From positions 25,137,580-25,201,579 of the forward strand of contig CM052355.1 of assembly GCA_028551475.1 (NCBI GenBank): DNA of 64,000 nucleotides. The letters are read 5' to 3'. The DNA comes from Casuarina equisetifolia. Lineage: Eukaryota > Streptophyta > Magnoliopsida > Fagales > Casuarinaceae. A program made the translations under genes and the position numbers. Shown one piece after another: positions 1 to 10,478 of this stretch (the first letter of the stretch is position 1; every line of letters starts with the position of its first letter). The notes beneath the pieces were generated by a model that was not told the origin of the DNA, did no database searches, and was given only the letters and a program-made list of their open reading frames with translations.

Positions 1-753
1 AATGGTTTTTGACCTTATCCAAATCTCAATCCAAATCAACGGTTTCTCTTGGACGAATCATTAGAAAAATTAAATAAATAATTGTAAGAAATAAACAATT
101 GAAATCTAATAGTAACAAAAAGGAGGCAGGGTTAATGTAGCTTACTAGCTAGACTGACAAGAGGCCGAACTAGAACACAAAGCACAATTTAAAGCTATGC
201 CTTATAAGTCAGATAGAGCAAGAAACACGAGAACAAACTTGAAATTAACAGTCGGCAGATACCTCATCAGTGTTCCAACAAAGAAAGTTTACGAAACTTT
301 ATAACATAAAATAATGTTGCGAAGGGGGTTGGGTTCAAAACCCAAACACATTGTTTTTCTAGTCATTAGAGAAACGGGGGCAGTGTAATATGTGACCTAG
401 AATCATAGGGTTGTTTACCAACATTGTCACTAAGCTATTGATATGGAGATAAACCATTTCCCCTTTTGATATATATAAAACTAATATTTTTGTTCCAATA
501 ACATTATAAAAAGCTTAATCCAATTTTTGGAACATTCCAAAAATGTGGGGATCCTATTACAAGAAGACAAGTAGTTTGATAGAAGATTGATTTTTTACTT
601 TTCACCTTTATTTATGTCATTTAATGTAGTTTAAACATAAATGGGATACAAGACAAATCTTGATTTAAATTGCTCAACTTTACCATTATAAGTTCAAAAA
701 GTCCTTATCTTCATTGAATTTTGTCCTTCTGAGCTTTTTTTTTTAATACTTTA
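1..753. repeat. Segmental duplication unit 1, left flank
   Basis: This stretch is repeated with high similarity at about 35755..36521 in the same orientation. No gene is visible in it. In unit 1 the duplication is interrupted at 754 by a LINE and resumes at 6566; in unit 2 it is continuous. It marks the left part of a head-to-tail duplicated block of about 35.7 kb offset. Confidence 0.85.
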
Positions 754-770
754 CATTAAGTTGATCTTTT
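754..770. repeat. LINE target-site duplication, left copy
   Basis: The 17-base sequence cattaagttgatctttt is repeated at 6566..6582 with one mismatch (a to g). The unoccupied site is present once at 36522..36538 in the paralogous unit, which shows this is a true target-site duplication made by insertion of the LINE between the two copies. Confidence 0.85.
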
Positions 771-1089
771 TTTTTTTTATGAATATTTGAATTTATTCAT
801 TGAAAAATAAAGAAATACATAAGCTTAGGGGCATACGCCAGCATTACAATTCATCTAGGAAAAGATAGAATTTAGAATTCTCTAACTATGACTCAACAAA
901 CTAGTAACTTAAGAGAGTTTAATGTTTCTAAATAAAGAAGCTCTTCCACGGACTACGCTCCTGATTTTAGCTAACAACATTGGAATATCAATAGACTTAT
1001 TCTAAAAATGTCTATGATTACGTTCTAACCATATACAATAAAGACAAACTAAGAAAGAAAGTTTGAGAAGCTTTGCGGCTAAATCCTTT

Positions 1090-3890
1090 CCCTTAGTTGC
1101 TTTAATCATCCATTGCAATTCAGATTCCCAATCGTAGATGACCTTACAAATGCCTTGTTGAGCTAAAATAGTTCTTCAAACCTAGTTAGTCCAAGTGCAC
1201 TGAAAAAACAAATGTGATCTATTTCATAGTGAGAGCCATAGAAATTACAATATAGATCAATTGATGGGAGCTAGTGAGAAACCACTTTTATTGTAGGAAG
1301 TTTGTCTCTACATATGAACTAACCAATGAAGTTATGTTTGCCGATTCCTCCTGACCATATGAAATTAAACCATTCAACCTCAGTGCTTACTTGACGTAAT
1401 TCCTTGTATGTTTCCTTACAACAATAAAAAAGGTTGGTTAATGTAGAGGTTAAAGTTTGTTGTAACTTTAGAAGATCTCTCTAACTCTATGCCATATTTC
1501 CTTTGATGTCAAGATTCATAATTGAATTTCTTTTGCATTTAGTACTTTGAATCCACTTACTCCATAAGGATGAATTAGGGTAATTTATGAGATTCTAGAG
1601 AGATTGCCCTAACAAAACTTTATTCCATACTTTAAGGTATAGTAGTCCAAGACTACCTTCTTTTTTTAGTGAACAAACAACTTGCCAAGCAACCTTATGA
1701 GTTTTATGATCTCCTGAATGGCCTGCCCAGAGAAAATGCTTTATCTTCTTTTCAATCTCATATATGGTTTGTTTTGGGAGAAGGAACATTTGCATCCAAA
1801 AGGGACAGATAGTGAGGACTGATTTTGTCAATTGTAGTCTACTTACATAGCTTAGATGTTTCATTCCCCATCCATCAATTCTTGCTATGATTTTCTTTGT
1901 CAAAACTTTACAATCAGTGTAGGTAAGCCTTCTTGTAATAAGAGGAACACTAAGGTACCTAATAGGGACTCTTCCTTTGAAGAAGGGGGTATGATCTAGT
2001 ATCAAAAGTTTTTTTTGTTAAGTGATCCCTGAAAAAAATATCTGACTTTTGCTAGGATTATATTGCAAACCTATGAGTGTTGCAAATTCCTCTAAAGCAT
2101 CCATGAGACATAATACTGAATTAATATCCCCATGTGCAAATAAAAATAAATCATCTGTAAAACAAAGGTGAGTGATTTTCTCTTCCTTGCACCTCCAATG
2201 ATATTTGAAAGTAAAGGTGGAAACTTTCTCAATAATTATCCTATTAAGGATCTCCATGACAAGCACAAACAAATAAGGGGATAAAGGATTTCCTTTCCTG
2301 AACCCATTAGTGCCCTCAAAATAACCTACATGCTCACCATTGAAGTTCACAAAGAATCTAGTAGTAGTGATGCATTGGTTAATCAAATTAAGTAAAGTTT
2401 GAGGAGTATGAATAACTTGGAAAACACCCAATATAGCATCCCATTTAACCATGTCATAAGCTTTCATAAGATCAATCTTAATGGCAACACACTTTCCTTT
2501 AACTCCCTTATGATAGTTATGAAGCAATTTTTGACAAAGCATAATATTTTCAAAGATTTGACGACCCTTGATAAAAGCAGTTTGGTTTTGACTAATCACT
2601 TTAGGGAGAATAAAGCTTATCCTTTCAGCAAGTAGTTTTAAGATCACTTTATATAACACATTGCAGCAGGCAATGGCCTGAAAATCCTTCATGCAACTTG
2701 GGTTAGGGGTTTTAGGTATTAGGCATAACAAAGTAGCATTAATAGCTTTCAGTAATTTCTTGGATGAGAAAAAATCTAGCACCGCATCTTCTATGTCATG
2801 ACCGATAATAAACCAAGCTTTCTTGTAAAATAGACTATTGTATTCATCAGGACTAGGAGCTTTGAAATCATGAAAACCCCAAAGAACTCTCTTCACATCA
2901 GAGTGTTCAAAAGTAGGAAAATTCAACACTTCATTCACATTTTCATAGAATAAGGAAAAGTACCTTCTAGTGAAAAGGTTACTAGCATGAGAACTTCCAA
3001 GTACATTTTGATAATATGTAATGATAGCTTTCCACAAGGCATTATCATCATAAATAGTAGATCCATCTTCTAGTACTAAGTGAGATTTTATTTTGAGCTC
3101 TTCTACACATCAAAGATGAAAAGAACATTCTACTATTATTATCCACCTTTTTCAGCCAAAGATTCCTCAATTTTTGTTTTAAAAGGATTTCTTCATGTTT
3201 ACTTAATGCAATCAATTGTTCCATTTTCAGTCTTTCCTAAGTATGCATATCTGTATCAAAGGGGTCAAGTTGTAAATTGAGTTGAACTTGTTGTAATTGT
3301 TCTCTTGCTACCTTTACCTTCTGATGCAAATCACCAAATTGACCAGAATTTAGCTTTCTAAGAGGTAACTTTAATGCCTTTAGCTTCTTCACAACTTTGA
3401 ACATTTTAGTATCACTGACCTCTTGTTGCCAAACATGATTAACAGTTTCCATAAAATTTACACTAGCTCTCCAAAAATTAAAGAATCTGAAATGAGCTTT
3501 TTTCCTTTTGTGAATGGAATCTAACTTAACCAAGGAAGGAGAATGATCCGATAACAAGGGAGGCAAAAACTCAATTGCGAGTTTATCAAATTTGAGAATC
3601 CCTTGTTTAGTAAAACTCTATCAATCTTGCTTGCTCTGAGATTCTGGGATGAGCTTTTATTCGATCAAGTGAAAACATAACCCATAAAGGAGGGTTCCAA
3701 CAGTCCTAGTTTCCTAATCATATCATTTAAATCCTCCATGCCCTTTGTCCTTTTAACATTTGGCCCAATACATTCTTCTACATGCCGAATTTCATTGAAA
3801 TTACCCACCAATAGCCATGGAATGTTTCCAATATGAGAAGAGAAAAACTCAATATTTGCCCATAACTTCCTATGTTTAGATTCCAAGTTG
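1090..3890 (-). pseudogene. LINE ORF2: endonuclease and reverse transcriptase, broken
   Basis: Reading the minus strand from 3890 down, fragments of one polyprotein appear in order. The endonuclease (3665..3886) has the strand GNFNEIR where the family has GDFNEIR, so the conserved Asp is Asn. An endonuclease C-terminal piece (3237..3566) contains the SDHSP motif. The reverse transcriptase (2018..3037) contains LIPK, KIDLMKAYD, a PLSPYLFVL block and FTDD in place of the usual FADD. A thumb/connection part (1595..2005) contains the conserved IDGW and FLWAG blocks. A zinc-finger-like tail around 1100..1350 is only visible between stops. The protein would copy LINE RNA at nicked target DNA. Stops and frame changes between the pieces make it a pseudogene. 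Family assignment is confident; residue-level comments rest on memory of consensus motifs. Confidence 0.88.
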
Positions 3891-4215
3891 CTTGCATAAA
3901 TAGCAGATAAGAAGAAAGATAGGAATCCTATCTTATTGATGTGGTAATGTATGACTTAAGATGAAATTTCTTGGATTGAAAGTTGTAATTCGGGCGATTT
4001 CCATAAAATCCATATTCTTCCCACATTCGAGTGCAAATAATTGTGAGAGTAATTCCATTAAGCAAACATATTCTTTAGAACAAAACTAACATTTTCCTCT
4101 TTAACTCTATGCTTTATCAAAATAATAATATGTGGAACATAAGATAATACAAAATTAACAACTTCTCTTTGTTTGGGGCTTTTATTGAGGCCCCTCACAT
4201 TCCAAGATAAGATAT

Positions 4216-5631
4216 TCATTGATCTGGAGGTTTTCCCCCTTTTTCCACTGCATCAAGGTTATCTAGAAGATTTGGAAGCTCATTATAAGTGGTCTGATTT
4301 TCATTAGCATTAGCAAGCTGAGAAAACTTGTTTTCTGAGATAATTTCACAATCTTTATCCTTCTTCTTCCCAGCAGATTTCTTCTTATTAGATACAATAA
4401 TAAAACCAGAATTATTTTCGGTAATATTAGGCTTAATAGTAATTGCTTGGTCAATACCATTGTCCTTAATTATTAGTGAATTCTGATTCTTTACTATAGT
4501 AACTAGATTTTGAACATCTCCTTTTTTATTTACCTGCAGGCCTTGGCTCTTTTTAGGGATCCAAATATTTTTCTTTATAGTGCAATCTTTATGACCAAAG
4601 TAGTTACATTTTTTACACTTAGGAGGGATCCAACCATGTTCTATAGTAATCTCAAACACCTCATTATTACCCATATCAACATCAAAGTTTTGGAAAAATT
4701 CACTATTAATATCCATTAGAATACAAACTTTGGCATATGATAGCCGGAGCTTTTGTTCAGTAGCTTTGTCCATATATAGAGGTTTACCCAATACATTACT
4801 AACATGGGTCATACCAATTTTGTTCCATAAAGCATGAGGAATGTTAAACAACTTAATCCAAATAGAAACAACAGATATTTTGGCCTTTTCTAATTTGATA
4901 CAAGGATGTCATTTTTGAAGAAACAAAGGTTTACCCGCTATCTCCCATACTCTAATTTCCATTACTTCTTCTAATTTCTGAATATTTGAAAACCGAAAGA
5001 AGAAGAAATTATCCTCAATGGTAATAATATCTAGTAAATTATCTTTACCCCACATCTTTTCAACAATTTCTTTCACTACATAATACGAAGTATTCATATT
5101 CAAAAAATAACCTACAAGACAATTGACAAAATGACTTTTACCCTCTTTAATAGCTTTTGGGGGGGGGGGGGGGTTCTCAATAATTCTCTTTCCCTTCTCA
5201 GTAAGAGGTAGGTAATTTAATTTGGCCATTTGACTTATTGTTCCCATGGCAATTTATTTCCAATTTATTCCAACATTGCTCGTCAAAATAGACACTTTAG
5301 GAGTCACTTCATGCTTTTGACTGTGCCTTATGTTGTCTAATTTATCATTTATAGTAACTTGGGAAGCAATTTCATTAAAGAGTACTTCAAATGAATTATT
5401 TAAACAAGAAGGGGTAGCAGAGGTACCGGATTTCAAGACATCCAATGGTTCCAATATAGACTCTTCATTGCATGACTTTGGAATAGCCATTCCAATTTCC
5501 ACCTTAGTTTTTGGAGCTACAGATCGCGTTTTCCGACTTCTAGTCCCCACCATGGAAGTCAATCCAAGGGAGCTAAGAGCTCGTCTTCGATTGACAGATT
5601 TTGGACAAAATCTGCTAGCAACATGTACCAT
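4216..5631 (-). pseudogene. LINE ORF1: DUF4283-like and CCHC-type RNA-binding protein, broken
   Basis: Three minus-strand pieces in two or more frames (5254..5631, 4909..5247, 4216..4851) together resemble the first ORF of plant L1 elements. There is a variable N-terminus, then a DUF4283-like domain ending in the block WEIAGKPLF. Next comes the segment with LWNKIG and LGKPL, followed by a zinc knuckle of the form C-x2-C-x4-H-x2-C, shorter than the canonical C-x2-C-x4-H-x4-C. The C-terminus is Lys-rich. Such proteins bind the element RNA and chaperone its reverse transcription. A pure C/G homopolymer at 5159..5172 lies in the Pro-rich linker and is a likely site of length variation. Stops at 5248..5253 and 4852..4908 break the frame. 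Confidence 0.82.
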
Positions 5632-5649
5632 ACACTAAGACCTCGAGGG

Positions 5650-6565
5650 AGTCTAATTGATGGTTGAAAGTAGTAATAAGGAAACCTTCATTCACCGTCT
5701 CCCACATGTAAGCCACTAGCAAGGTTAATCTAGTGCATGAGATTGTAAGAGGGAGAGGCTATTGTGGAATGAGGATCTGGAAAAAGGGAAGAGAGAGGAG
5801 GGAAGGTAGGGAGATGGATTATGGGAATGGGAAAGCAGTTCTGGAATACGGAGGGATAGGTGTTCGGGGATGATAGGGAGGGATGGTTGGGAGTTTATGG
5901 ACCTGGGTTTGACGTATCTGTGTGATCTGGGGAGGGATGGAAAATTCGTCGGGTTTGGGGTTTTGGGTAACGGAGGGGATGAGAGGGAGGGAAGGGTGGG
6001 TGGGAGTTTACGGGGCCTAGGACGGTGGGGTCTGAGGAATGAGAGGGGGGGATGCTGGACAGGGGTGCGACGGGGTTGTGATGGGGCGATTTGGTGGTGC
6101 GATAATGGGGCGATGAGATCTGGGGGGTCTAGGATCGGGAACTGGTTTGGGGGCGGATCAAATCGATGGGGGTGCGATGGGGGGGAACAACGGGATCTGG
6201 GGGATGGGTGACAGGGGAGCAATTTGTGGGTGGGTGTTTACGGGGCCGACGAGGGTGCGATGGGGGGGATGATGGGATGGGTGTTTACGGGGCCGATGGG
6301 GGTGCGATGGGGGGGACGACGGGATGGGTGTTTACGAGGTCGACAGGGGTGCGATGGGGGGGATGCCGGACAGGGGTGCGACGGGGGTGTGATGGGGCGA
6401 TTTGGTGGTGCGATAATGGGGCGATGAGATCTGGGGGGTCTAGGATCGGGAACTGGTTTGGGGGCGGATCAAATCGACGGGGGTGCGATGGGGGGGAACA
6501 ACGGGATAAAGAGGTACTGAAGTTGTATGAGCTGACTGATCGCTTCCAAATGCCATTGAAGGTTG
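5650..6565 (-). repeat. LINE 5' leader with G/C-rich tandem repeats
   Basis: A strongly strand-asymmetric stretch, G-rich on the plus strand and C-rich on the LINE sense strand, with many runs of six to seven G. A block of about 145 bases at 6050..6196 recurs at 6361..6507 (311-base spacing), nearly identical. Between them, from about 6228 to 6360, a 47 to 48-base unit (core tgggtgtttacggggccgac) is repeated about three times. The composition differs sharply from the surrounding AT-rich DNA. The position at the 5' end of a full-length LINE suggests a promoter-bearing 5' UTR; that role is inference. Long open frames here reflect low-complexity sequence, not genes. Confidence 0.8.
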
Positions 6566-6582
6566 CATTAAGTTGGTCTTTT
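6566..6582. repeat. LINE target-site duplication, right copy
   Basis: Second copy of the 17-base duplicated target (see 754..770). Immediately to its right the sequence again matches unit 2 (36539 onward). Confidence 0.85.
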
Positions 6583-9157
6583 TCTTGATGTGCTTTTCGT
6601 TTTTATCATCTTCTTTTAAGTTACTCTTTTTAAAGTGGATACTACTAAGCTGAGAGCATGTCATGCCTAAAGGTCAATTGGAATGTAACTTATTTTCATA
6701 TCCTCGATGATAATCTAGGCACACTTTTAGGTTGGTTAATGGAAGTGGACCATATGTGGTTTTTAAGTACATAATTAACGAAAGAAAAAATTAAGATAAA
6801 AGAAGAAGATAAACAAACTGCATCTATCATTTATGAGCATAGAAAGAGATACAAGGACTCGTTATCCCCATAAGGATCAACATTTGTCCTCCCAGGGTCA
6901 CTTTCGATGATATGATCCATGGGCATAATCTGCTGATCATGGAACCTCTGCATACTTATTCTTAGTTTTCACACACGCCAGATCTTAAATACGTATTTAT
7001 GTACTTCACTTTTGAGCTTGCAGTGCTTGGCTTCAATTTCCTTCTCCTCCATGTCCAACACCACCGCCATCATGGCCTCCTAGGAAGCCACCATGCTTTG
7101 CCTCTTCTGCCGGGTCCAACTTCAATGCTGCTCCAAGTGAAATAGCTCAAGGTGGTCACTTTTGTTACATTGTTCATGAAAGGGAAATGTCTTGGGGAAA
7201 ATAAATAGTAACATCGTAAGGACCAATATAAAGATGAATAGAAGAATGATTTAAGAGGTAATATCTTAAATTAAGTTGCTCCAATCTTCTAACATTATTT
7301 TGGAGATCAACAAACTTAGGGATAATATTTGTGATGCCTCAACATCCGGGGGTGGAGCTAAGATTTTCTTTTCGATGGGTTCAAAGAAAATTTAAAAGCT
7401 AATTGATAAACTAAGTATTTTTATTGTTGAAGCTTATCAAACCAAAATGAAATCTAGCTAAAAAAATTATTATATTTAAAATAAAAGCATTAAAATAATT
7501 AATTCTAATTGTCTACCATAAGTACATCACAAATACATTAGAAGTTAATAATTTTTTTCTAAAAAAAAATTAATTCTAAAATAAAAATTCAAAATTTCTA
7601 TAGTATTAAGTATACTACGCAAGTCAATAAATGTCTCAGATTATGTGGTGTTCTACTAGCAAATGATCAAATACGTATAAAAAGTATCTTATCTTTAATT
7701 GATTTTAATAGGAAGAGAGTGTGCTTTCTTTAGAGTTCAAATTGACCTAGTGATGAGCCAAAATTTCAATATTCAAACACAGTCATGTTATCACATGTTC
7801 TAATTCTACGTTAGAATTCTCTTTCTTAGAATAACAATAATAATAATAATACAATTTAAGATATCAGGTTTAAGTAATTTTTTCTATTAATTCCTAGATT
7901 ACTAAGTGAAATTTGTATAATCAACAATTATTTATATCTAATAAGACGAGGGACACATCTACAAAGGCTATTATTCTTAATATTACAAATCAAATATTGT
8001 TTCATCAAGTTTTCAATCATGTTGAATATATAGGATTTTAATTGTTTTTGAAAGTTTTTTACACAACATAATCTTCCTTACTCAACTTTTTCTTCTTTCT
8101 TCTCTCTCTTATTGTACAGGCTTGAAGTGCTAAAGGCACCACGCTAGAGGTTCTAACATGAGTGAAGTTATTGTTTTATGTTTTATAAAAAACATTATGT
8201 TGCTTTTGTTCCTTAAAATTACCTGAATTTTCAGGCATGGTTTCAGTCTTCTTGACATCAGACTCGCCCGGATAGCTGCAGCATTTTCTGCATTTTGTGG
8301 AGAAATAAGTTTCGCAACATCCATGTTTGCAGCCGGAATTTGATTCCTTTTGGGTTGTTTCATGTGCTGCATCAAATTTCAAAGATTTATAGCACAGAAA
8401 GGAGGTATAACATGAGAAAACAGACTACACTTTTTCTGCTTATTAACTCAATACACTTAAAGATTACAATTTCAAGATCCATATGTTAGGAAGTCCACTT
8501 CTACCAAAAGGTTGACTCAAGTATAAGGGGGGTTATCCTTCATAAAAAGAGGTTTCTCAAACAAGATTTAGGCTTTTAAACAAGATTATGGATCTTTAAA
8601 CTTAGACTTTAATATAATAATAAAAATTTATTTCTAACTTAAATTTGATTTCACACCATTTTTTAACAGCAATTTACAACTAATTAGTTCCGTTTACTGA
8701 TTATGCAAGAACATCCGGCTATTTTTTTTTTCTCTTATCATTCTTTTTTTGGGCATCTATAGTTTTCAAGAAAGAAAAATCTGAGTTGCCTCAACTTACA
8801 TTTTTCAAGCGTGGCTTGTGTCTTCGTGTCACCAGATTCGCCTGGGTGGCAGCAATATTTGTTGCATATATAGCGAAAGTAGCCACCAGAACATTTGCAG
8901 CTCCTCTTTCCATCATCTAGACAGTTTATCTCATTTGCGTTGTCCCCTGCATGGTTTCATAAGTGTAAAAGAAATTCGATGAAACATTACTGTTGGACAT
9001 GCAAAAATCTATCTAATAAAATTCACGCTTAAATTAACTTTAAAAAATTGAAAGAGGGAGAACTCGCTGTTCTTTTGTTGCAATATGAAACACAAAATTA
9101 TAAGAAATGAAAGGAAAAATGATTATATTATAATAACGTTTCTTCCTCTCACCTTTG
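6583..9157. repeat. Segmental duplication unit 1, CRP-1 region
   Basis: Collinear with 36539..39020 in unit 2, with small indels only (for example a deletion of about 50 bases and one of about 30 bases in unit 2 near 37760 and 37870). It carries exons 2 to 4 of the CRP-1 pseudogene. Outside the exons I see nothing except AT-rich intron and flank. Confidence 0.88.
7033..9157 (-). pseudogene. CRP-1: secreted Cys-rich/Gly-rich protein gene, exon 1 lost
   Basis: Minus strand. Exon 2 is 8800..8946, exon 3 is 8223..8366 and exon 4 is 7033..7127, each with GT/AG borders and matching phases. Exons 2 and 3 each encode one Cys-rich module of the pattern C-x-C-x-G-G-Y-F-x3-C-x3-C-C-x2-G-E-S (with variations), like the C-terminal module of GRP-A at 23040. 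Exon 4 encodes a Gly/His-rich tail ending at a TGA at 7033..7035. All three exons are open, and the codon that is a stop in CRP-2 is Lys here. Exon 1 (signal peptide) is cut: only its last five bases (9153..9157) remain before an LTR element begins at 9158. The upstream part of exon 1 and the promoter are missing to the right. It is probably silent unless the LTR drives it, which is unlikely because the LTR faces the other way. Relationship to GRP proteins is inferred from motif and gene position. Confidence 0.75.
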
Positions 9158-9673
9158 TGTTAGGATTGAAGTGGAAATTAGTAGACTTAAATATATTCCA
9201 TGTATGTTATAGGAATATTCTAGGAGTTATTTTCTTATGTATTGATTAGGATTTTTAGTGGTATCCGGTTAAGACTCCTAATAGTATCTAGTTAGGACTT
9301 CCTTTGGTGCTAGTATAAAAAGGGAAGACCACAAGAAAACCCAAAAGGGCCAAAAGAGAAAGGGTTACGCCTCATGAAGGTGGCAACCAAAGAGTGCTAC
9401 TTTGTGTAGTAGTCACAGGCCAAGAGAGAATCAAGTGTATTGTTGTGAGCATTGAGAATAGCTATGTGAGAGCTATATATGTGAATCTTGTAATCAACAC
9501 CTTTGTATTCTCATGAAGAAATCTAATAAGAGGAGAAAGGGCCAGTAACTGTGTTAGTGACGGGGGACTTAAGACATTGTATTGGTTTGAACCTCCTAAA
9601 TCTTGTGTCTTTTGTATGTTTATTGTTTGATTTATGTGTCTATATGTTCATGTGATGGGTCACTTCCGCAACA
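9158..9673 (+). mobile_element. 5' LTR of a Copia-like or non-autonomous LTR element, inserted in CRP-1 exon 1
   Basis: The segment begins TGTTAGG and ends ACA, and is followed after three bases by a tRNA-iMet-type primer-binding site at 9677. A TATA-like tataaaaag lies near 9314. The left border is defined by comparison with unit 2, where the CRP exon 1 sequence continues uninterrupted at 39021. No second copy of this LTR is present in the window, so the 3' LTR has been lost or overwritten. Confidence 0.75.
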
Positions 9674-9676
9674 AAG

Positions 9677-9688
9677 TGGTATTAGAGC
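9677..9688 (+). promoter_or_regulatory. Primer-binding site (tRNA-iMet type)
   Basis: tggtattagagc differs by one base from the canonical plant tggtatcagagc and sits three bases after the LTR end, so it fixes the LTR boundary and the plus orientation. Confidence 0.75.
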
Positions 9689-10478
9689 TAGCTTGCATGG
9701 CTCGGGAGCATCACATGGAATACATAGAACTAGATTGGTATTGAACAAAAGATTGACAACTCCTTTTGGTATTTCTTATCCAAAGATTTGGTCTTTATGT
9801 GAAAAAAAGGAGTGATTTTTAAGCATGGGTTCTTTTCTTTTGAGTTTCAAAACTTATCTTTGTTAGGCAACAAGTGAAAGAATGATTATTCGATATGAAC
9901 TAAGCATATCGTGCACAAAAAAATGGTTATCAATAAAGGTTTGTTATAAGAAACCTTTTGTTGAACACTTGGCATGCAACCCATGGTGAAAGAAGTCAAA
10001 AATCGGCAATTGAGGTATGGATTTTCTTCTTTGGACTTTATTTATGTGATTTCTGACTTCTTGGTGGCTAGAAAATTTCAGATTTTAAACTAGGTAGTTG
10101 AACCTAGTTTGGGACCCAATTGGAGAGGTGTGGATCTGGGTTTAGAATGGCTTGGATCAGGCGCACAAGCAATCTAGGAGAAAATGGATCTAGCACATGC
10201 ATTACATGCATGGAGCAATAGATATGGTGATTGGACTTGGCACGCATAGTTCACGCGTATAGCTGAAAATAGGTTGGTAAGCTCCATGGATTTGGGTATG
10301 GGTCAAGTTAAGTCAACGAGTTAGAAGATCCAGATTATGGGCCGAGTTGAGCCTCAAAGTCTGGCCGGATACCAAGCCCATGGATAATGGGTTGAGTTGC
10401 ATAAATAGGTTAGGTGTGACCTAAATTTTCTAATCCATTAGATCACGGATGGACGACCGAGACTATTTTGGTAGATCT
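9689..10478 (+). mobile_element. Internal leader of the LTR element, no coding capacity
   Basis: About 800 bases follow the primer site without any recognisable gag or pol frame. This suggests a non-autonomous or heavily deleted element. Its right limit is arbitrary; a new TGTTAGG-type start appears at 10479. Confidence 0.45.

Larger units (their letters stand above)
771..6565 (-). mobile_element. Full-length L1-type plant LINE retrotransposon
   Basis: A non-LTR retrotransposon on the minus strand, about 5.8 kb. Its A-rich 3' tail is the T-run at 771..778, followed by the tail sequence usual for plant L1 elements. It carries an ORF1 with nucleic-acid-binding features (4216..5631) and an ORF2 with endonuclease and reverse transcriptase (about 1100..3890). 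A C-rich 5' leader with tandem repeats lies at 5650..6565 (G-rich on the plus strand). It is bounded by 17-base target duplications at 754 and 6566, and the paralogous unit retains the empty site at 36522. Both ORFs are broken by stops and frameshifts, so it is inactive. The insertion postdates the segmental duplication, or was absent from the copy that became unit 2. Confidence 0.9.

Noticed and set aside
5725..6588. Several 100 to 165-codon open frames on both strands in the LINE leader
   Set aside because: They arise from G/C-rich tandem repeats; the translations are low-complexity Gly/Arg or Pro/His runs with no domain, and they cross the LINE boundary at 6566.
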